Shown: positions 5,854-8,509 of the stretch, piece after piece | Layout of the letters: each line of letters opens with the position of its first letter | How positions within the stretch are numbered: position 1 is the stretch's first letter | Assembly (NCBI GenBank): GCA_029907045.1 | Contig: JARYMR010000059.1 | Coordinates: 1-8,509, forward strand | From: Candidatus Bathyarchaeota archaeon | GTDB taxonomy: Archaea; Thermoproteota; Bathyarchaeia; Bathyarchaeales; UBA233 | Direction of reading: 5' to 3' | Length of the DNA: 8,509 nucleotides | Translations under genes and position numbers: made by a program | The notes under the pieces: model-generated | Databases searched by the model: none | What the model was told of the DNA's origin: nothing | Seen by the model: only the letters and a program-made list of their open reading frames with translations

Positions 5854-7155
5854 ATGGAGAAAAATCAAATAAACCTTCCAATCGATGAATTGCCAAAAAA
5901 ATGGTACAACATCATACCAGATTTGCTTGAACCGTTACCACCGCCAAAAGAACCAGAAACTGGTCCTTCACGCATGGAATTTCTTGGAAAAACTATGGTG
6001 CACGAATGCTTAAAGCAAGAGATGTCAAATGAAAGGTGGATTCCAATTCCAGAAGAAATTAGAGAATTATACATTCAAGCTGGACGCCCCCGCCCGCTTT
6101 ATAGAGCTAAAAGATTAGAAAAATATTTGGGGTTAAAGAGGGTGAGACTTTATTATAAACGGGAAGACTTGTCGCCAACAGGCTCTCATAAAGTTAACAC
6201 CGCATTAGCACAAGCCTTTTACGCAGCACGAGAGGGAAAAACAACATTAGTCACAGAGACAGGAGCCGGCCAATGGGGAAGTGCGCTTTCTTATGCGGCG
6301 GCGCTTATGGGACTTAAATGTGTGATTTTTTGGGTTAGAGCAGTATATAACTGGAAGACTGATAGGCGCACTTTGATGAAACTTATGGGTGCAGAAGTTC
6401 ATGCTTCTCCAAGCAAGGAAACAAACATTGGAAGAACACTTTTGACTCAAAATGCAACCCATCAAGGGTCGTTGGGCATAGCAGTTTCAGAAGGTTTGGA
6501 GTATGCGGAAACCCATGAAGGAAGCGTGTACTGTCTCGGTTCTGTTCTTAACCATGTTTTAATACATCAGTCAATTATTGGTTTGGAGGCAATAAAACAG
6601 TTTGAAATTGCGGATGATTCGCCAGACTTGATTATTGGTTGTTTAGGCGGAGGCTCAAACTTCGGAGGAATAGCCCTACCCTTCGCCGGCGAAGTTTTAC
6701 AGAAAAAGCGTCAATGCGAGTTTTTGGCAGCCCAGTCTGAAGCAGCACCAAACCTTGTTAAGGGAGAATACCGCTACGATTTCGGTGACGTAGCTGAACA
6801 TACGCCATTACTAAAAATGTATACGATTGGGCATAAAACAGAGATGGTGCCCATAAAAGCGGATGGTTTACGCTATCACGCAGCAGCCCCCCTAATAAGC
6901 GCCCTTAGACATCATAACATAATAAAAGCAGTAGCATATCCAACAGACGAAAAAGCAATTTTTGAAGCAGCAAGAATTTTTCTACAAACTGAAGGTTGGC
7001 TTGCAGCACCAGAATCCAGCTATGCCATACGTGCAGGAATAGATGAAGCATTGAAAGCCGAAAAGGCAGGCGGAGAAAAAGTCATATGCATGAACATAAG
7101 CGGACACGGATTCTTGGATTTGGAAGCTTATAAAGAAAAACTTTCAATAGGATAA
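5854..7155 (+). CDS. trpB2: Tryptophan synthase beta chain-like protein, TrpB2 type
   Basis: A 433-residue PLP enzyme of the TrpB2 branch, expected to condense indole with L-serine to L-tryptophan. The long N-terminal region with RPRPLYRAKRLEKYLGL (78-94) is TrpB2-like. PLP lysine: SPTGSHKVNTA (Lys113). Catalytic glutamate: ETGAGQWGSA (Glu136). PLP-phosphate loop: CLGGGSNFGG (263-272). AAPESSYAIRAG (385-394) and the closing SGHGFLD (416-422) are also conserved. All key residues are present. The ATG at 5854 is the only plausible start, because a TAA lies in frame at 5836-5838. No trpA or other trp gene is nearby, so it is an orphan copy. TrpB2 proteins do not form the usual TrpA complex in the same way and may serve indole salvage or act on other substrates; which applies here cannot be told. 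Its stop is 3 bp from the convergent pcm stop. Confidence 0.94.
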   Translation: MEKNQINLPIDELPKKWYNIIPDLLEPLPPPKEPETGPSRMEFLGKTMVHECLKQEMSNERWIPIPEEIRELYIQAGRPRPLYRAKRLEKYLGLKRVRLYYKREDLSPTGSHKVNTALAQAFYAAREGKTTLVTETGAGQWGSALSYAAALMGLKCVIFWVRAVYNWKTDRRTLMKLMGAEVHASPSKETNIGRTLLTQNATHQGSLGIAVSEGLEYAETHEGSVYCLGSVLNHVLIHQSIIGLEAIKQFEIADDSPDLIIGCLGGGSNFGGIALPFAGEVLQKKRQCEFLAAQSEAAPNLVKGEYRYDFGDVAEHTPLLKMYTIGHKTEMVPIKADGLRYHAAAPLISALRHHNIIKAVAYPTDEKAIFEAARIFLQTEGWLAAPESSYAIRAGIDEALKAEKAGGEKVICMNISGHGFLDLEAYKEKLSIG

Positions 7156-7158
7156 AAC

Positions 7159-7864
7159 CTAAAATCTGTGGCCGTAACGCCCAGTTAATGGAACAAAGGC
7201 CACTCCACCAAGATTTTCCTCTTTAAGCCTTCCATTGACACCTTTTGTGATTTTTATAAGGCTTTGGAATAGTGACATGCTTCCAACGGGAATTAGCATT
7301 ATTCCATTTGGTTTTAACTGTTCAATTAAAGGTTTTGGAACTTCGGGTGCCGCTGCGGTTACAATGATTCTGTCATATGGAGCTTTTTCAGCATAACCCA
7401 TGGAACCGTCAGAGCATATTATGGTAACACGGTCGCCATAACCATTGTTAATAATGTTTTTTCTTGCAAACTCAGCCAATCCTTGAATTATTTCAACAGT
7501 GTAAACATGACCCCACTCGCTTCTTGGCGCATCGCTAGAGGCAACTATCTCAGCTATTGTGGCGGCATGCCACCCCGAACCCGCTCCAATTTCTAACACT
7601 TTGTGGCCGACTTCCAATTGGAGGGCTTCATTCATTATTGAAACCATGTTTCGCCTAGCCCGCAGTTGCGGAGCTATGTGGCGCTGAAATGGTCTGCCCA
7701 AAACCAATTGGAAGCGGCGTGTCCACAGCGCTGTAAGATTGCATGTTTTCTGGAAGAAACTTTGCTCGAGGGACTGAACGCATGGCTTTGATGACTTTTG
7801 GCGAGCGGAGGATGCCTTCTTTTATTAGGTTTTCAATGAGTTTTTCCCATTCCTTTCTTTCCAA
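7159..7864 (-). CDS. pcm: Protein-L-isoaspartate O-methyltransferase, interrupted by a probable 28-nt BHB intron
   Basis: Repairs damaged proteins by SAM-dependent methylation of L-isoaspartyl residues. The gene lies in two frames. Exon 1 (7864-7678) encodes [10 protein letters not shown] through [10 protein letters not shown] and would then meet a TAG. Exon 2 (7649-7159) begins MVSIMNEAL and ends [11 protein letters not shown]. Removing 7677-7650 joins them as SAPHMV, the catalytic motif of the family, giving 225 residues; Pyrococcus Pcm is about 219. SAM motif I is LEIGAGSGW (81-89); IICSDG (139-144), [13 protein letters not shown] (152-164) and [10 protein letters not shown] (210-219) follow. 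The TTG at 7864 is preferred because GGTG lies 8 nt upstream and the protein length then fits. A GTG at 7909 that overlaps the glmS stop by one base would add 15 residues and is an alternative. Without splicing only a truncated 69-residue N-terminal fragment is made, so this is either an intron-containing gene (favoured) or a pseudogene. Confidence 0.88.
7650..7677 (-). other. Probable bulge-helix-bulge (archaeal-type) intron in pcm
   Basis: The 28 nt are absent from the family consensus and match the substrate of the archaeal tRNA splicing endonuclease. On the minus strand: central 4-bp helix CGCC (7683-7680) with GGCG (7655-7652); 3-nt bulge ACA (7679-7677); 3-nt bulge AAA (7651-7649). The intron hairpin is UAGC, bulged U, CCGC / GCGG, GCUA, with loop AACU (7676-7656). 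The outer side has a G-C pair (7684/7648), a 4-nt bulge UUCA, then ACCAU/AUGGU (7693-7689 / 7647-7643). Cutting after the second base of each bulge removes exactly 28 nt and joins CCA-C to AC-ATG, restoring Pro-His-Met in frame (phase 1, codon His63). The outer helix is imperfect; the core is canonical 3-4-3. An in-frame TAG lies inside the intron (7657-7655). Confidence 0.82.
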
Positions 7865-7908
7865 GTTTGTAGCACCAAAAGGAAATATTGCGAAAGATGC
7901 TTTTAACA

Positions 7909-8509
7909 CTATTTCACTGTGACAGATTTCGCCAAGTTTCTAGGCATGTCTGGATTATGCCCTCTTTCAACAGCCATGTAATACGCTAAAAGCTGCAACG
8001 GAATAACATATGGTATTGGGGATAAAACTTCTGGAATTCCCCTTGGTATTTCAATCCAGTCGTCTGCCAAACTTTTTATCTCTTCGTCGCCTTCCTCCAT
8101 AACTGCTACTATTGAAGCGCCTCTGGCTTTCATCTCCATTATGTTTCCAATTATTGTTTTGTGGGTTTCATCTTTGGGGCAGATGAAGACTATTGGAAAG
8201 CCCTGTTCTATGAGGCTTATTGGGCCGTGTTTGCTTTCGCCGGCTGGAAAAGCGATGGCTGGAACATAGGCGATTTCCATAAGTTTTAGTCTACCCTCGT
8301 AGGCTGTGGCTGTGCTTATTCCACGTCCTAAGAAAAAGAATGTTTTGGCATCCTTGTATTTTTTTGCGGTCTGTTTTACCTTTTCCTCTTGAGTTTGGAT
8401 TATTGTTTCAACAGTGTCTGGCAGTTTCTCCATTTTTTCAGCCAAATAATCCATTTCATCCTGCGAAACTTTACCTCTTTTTTTGGCGAGTCTTAGGGCT
8501 AGTTGAGCT
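7909..8509 (-). CDS. glmS: Glutamine--fructose-6-phosphate aminotransferase, C-terminal isomerase part (5' partial)
   Basis: GlmS makes glucosamine-6-phosphate from fructose-6-phosphate and glutamine, the first step of UDP-GlcNAc synthesis. The frame is open through the right edge: before the ATG at 8454 it reads [18 protein letters not shown], the linker between the two SIS domains, so the ATG is internal and the gene starts outside the window. Visible are part of the linker and the second SIS domain: [36 protein letters not shown] and the C-terminal [11 protein letters not shown]. The lysine in NLAKSV matches the catalytic Lys603 of E. coli GlmS. The usual last residue Glu is Lys here. The glutaminase domain is not visible. 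The TAG stop at 7911-7909 overlaps a GTG that could start pcm, suggesting one transcript for the two genes. Confidence 0.93.
   Translation of the reverse strand, partial: AQLALRLAKKRGKVSQDEMDYLAEKMEKLPDTVETIIQTQEEKVKQTAKKYKDAKTFFFLGRGISTATAYEGRLKLMEIAYVPAIAFPAGESKHGPISLIEQGFPIVFICPKDETHKTIIGNIMEMKARGASIVAVMEEGDEEIKSLADDWIEIPRGIPEVLSPIPYVIPLQLLAYYMAVERGHNPDMPRNLAKSVTVK

Noticed and set aside
7655..7707. pcm as two overlapping separate genes, or as a simple one-base frameshift
   Set aside because: A single-base error does not explain the 9 extra codons between ISAPH and MVSIM. Neither fragment would be functional alone, and the 28-nt BHB structure accounts for both the length and the frame.
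1..8509. CRISPR array, insertion sequence, phage or toxin-antitoxin system
   Set aside because: No regularly spaced repeats, transposase, integrase, terminal inverted repeats or toxin/antitoxin-like pairs were seen; the genes are ordinary chromosomal ones.

Overview
The window is archaeal, AT-rich and very densely packed. The archaeal markers are a flap endonuclease FEN-1 with a C-terminal PCNA-binding tail, a small four-CxxC zinc-ribbon protein of the HVO_2753 type, a TrpB2-type tryptophan synthase beta homologue, and archaeal TATA boxes with GGAGGTGA / GAGG / GGTG ribosome binding sites. A member of the TACK group such as Bathyarchaeia would fit, but that lineage is inferred from general resemblance and not proved by the sequence.

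Layout. (1) 1-902 (+): the 3' part of an unnamed multidomain protein with a barrel-sandwich-like N-terminal region and a KOW-like C-terminal region. Its frame is open through the left edge, so the gene starts outside the window. (2) 899-1264 (-): a small two-helix membrane protein, convergent with the first gene and sharing the TTAA of the two stop codons. (3) 1265-1404: a divergent promoter region with an inverted repeat and TATA boxes. (4) 1405-4283 (+): a translationally coupled pair of amidohydrolases, an N-acyl-D-amino-acid deacylase and an imidazolonepropionase/Xaa-Pro-dipeptidase-like enzyme. (5) 4435-4623 (-): the zinc-ribbon protein, divergent from (6) FEN-1, 4731-5765 (+), which starts at a TTG. 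(7) 5854-7155 (+): TrpB2, with a repeated element in its leader. (8) 7159-7864 (-): protein-L-isoaspartate O-methyltransferase (pcm). (9) 7909 to the right edge (-): the C-terminal part of GlmS, immediately upstream of pcm on the same strand. No stretch over 300 bases lacks a gene.

The key observation is in pcm. Read conceptually, the gene is broken: the frame runs into a TAG right after the conserved ISAPH motif and the rest lies in another frame. Exactly 28 nt are extra. They fold into a bulge-helix-bulge (BHB) structure, the substrate of the archaeal tRNA splicing endonuclease: a 3-nt bulge ACA, a 4-bp helix CGCC/GGCG, a 3-nt bulge AAA, and an intron hairpin UAGC(U)CCGC/GCGGGCUA. Removing the 28 nt at the bulges rejoins the reading frame and restores the family motif SAPHMV, giving a 225-residue enzyme of normal length. 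I therefore read this as a probable BHB intron in a protein-coding archaeal gene, not a pseudogene.

How the genes relate: the amidohydrolase pair suggests use of N-acylated D-amino acids and dipeptides, consistent with a protein- or cell-wall-scavenging lifestyle. GlmS feeds amino-sugar synthesis. Pcm repairs isoaspartyl damage. FEN-1 serves replication and repair. Apart from the amidohydrolase operon and the glmS-pcm pair, neighbours look functionally unrelated.
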